From assembly GCA_016199685.1 (NCBI GenBank), contig JACQGD010000040.1, positions 1 through 14,039 on the forward strand: DNA of 14,039 nucleotides, read 5' to 3'. Under the pieces are notes generated by a model. The model did no database searches. It was not told the origin of the DNA and saw only the letters and a program-made list of their open reading frames with translations. This document shows, in pieces, positions 13,598 through 14,039 of the stretch (positions are counted from its first letter, which is position 1; each line of letters starts with the position of its first letter). Source of the DNA: Candidatus Saccharimonadota bacterium (GTDB lineage: Bacteria; Patescibacteriota; Saccharimonadia; Saccharimonadales; Saccharimonadaceae). The position numbers and the translations under genes are program-made.

Positions 13598-14039
13598 CTA
13601 CTTTTGTTCGTAGCTATCGCGCTCTTTGAGCATTTTATTGCGGAGTGAGACGATTTGACTTTGTCGCCCTAGCCAAAATGTCGGGAGCAGTAACGCAAGC
13701 GAGGCTGCAGCAGGCATCCAGAGGATCTCTTTTTTAACCGTTGTCTTTGTATTTTCATCGTTCGTTGCAGCAGCTGCAGCTGATTCATCTACTTGTCCAC
13801 TCGATACTGCAATGAGTTGTAGGAATGCCGAGACGCCGTTTACGTCTGTGACAGTGACATTCACCTGGTAAATACCGGCTTTCTTGTAGACGTGCGATAT
13901 ATTCACGACTCCTGCGAGCGCTTGACTCTTAAGCTCTGGCTTTGAGCCATCACCCCAGTCAATATTAAAGGCATATGGACCCGCCCCGCCAGACAACTGT
14001 AGTGGCCAGCTAAGGGCGCTACCAGCTGGAGCTGAGCGA
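13598..14039 (-). CDS. PKD-domain membrane-anchored surface protein, C-terminal part
   Basis: The reading frame is open to the right edge, so the N-terminus is outside the window; 146 codons are visible. A PKD (Ig-like) domain is clear: SGGAGPYAFNIDWGDGS, then ISHVYKKAGIYQVNVTVTDVNG, matching the classic DFGDGS...HxY...G.Y.VxLTVTD pattern. A short Ala/Glu/Asn/Thr linker is followed by a hydrophobic helix (LWMPAAASLALLLPTFWLG), the stop-transfer residues RQ, and a tail of about 22 residues with alternating charges (RNKMLKERDSYEQK). It is an exported protein anchored by its C-terminus with the PKD domain outside. PKD domains mediate binding to proteins or polysaccharides. It precedes the cysteine-paired surface protein on the same strand. 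Confidence 0.8.
   Translation of the reverse strand, partial: RSAPAGSALSWPLQLSGGAGPYAFNIDWGDGSKPELKSQALAGVVNISHVYKKAGIYQVNVTVTDVNGVSAFLQLIAVSSGQVDESAAAAATNDENTKTTVKKEILWMPAAASLALLLPTFWLGRQSQIVSLRNKMLKERDSYEQK

Overview
The window looks like part of a compact genome of the Candidate Phyla Radiation (Patescibacteria), most likely Saccharibacteria (TM7). This is inferred from gene style: a cysteine-paired secreted surface protein, a DUF916-like membrane-anchored partner, short intergenic gaps, leaderless or near-leaderless starts, and TGA used as a normal stop. No rRNA, tRNA, CRISPR array or insertion sequence is visible. Almost everything lies on the minus strand; only the Crp/Fnr-type regulator is clearly on the plus strand.

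Layout from left to right. (1) 1-530: the start of an MFS exporter of the EmrB/QacA (DHA2) type behind a small AbrB/SpoVT-fold regulator, with a promoter covered by six evenly spaced half-sites. (2) 529-1510: a CorA-type Mg2+/divalent metal channel with its own promoter. (3) 1513-6518: a polysaccharide locus. In transcription order it holds a secreted Thr/Gln/Pro-rich protein, a GH8 endoglucanase-like hydrolase, a cellulose-synthase-like GT2 broken in the middle, a GT39-like membrane glycosyltransferase and a TylF-type methyltransferase also broken in the middle. Both broken genes keep recognisable N- and C-terminal ends but lack roughly 90-120 central codons. (4) 6667-7743: two tiny genes (62 and 31 codons) divergent from a Crp/Fnr-family regulator. 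(5) 7795-10415: a signalling set of a single PAS-domain protein, a CHASE-type histidine kinase and a stand-alone receiver. (6) 10455-11006: a DJ-1/PfpI-family stress protein. (7) 11122-14039: an envelope set of a DUF916-like protein, a secreted surface protein with three cysteine pairs and the C-terminal part of a PKD-domain membrane protein.

The most interesting thread is a candidate local Crp-type regulon. Boxes of the form TGTGA-N6-TCACA (one perfect, three with one mismatch) lie before the polysaccharide locus, between the regulator and the two tiny genes, before the receiver gene and before the PfpI gene. In each case a plausible -10 lies at a distance that puts the box near -41.5, the class II activator position, and a good -35 is missing. 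The regulator keeps the Arg-Glu-Thr of the CRP recognition helix but lacks the cAMP-binding arginine, so its ligand is unknown. If right, one regulator links surface polysaccharide, signalling and stress functions in a probably epibiotic cell.
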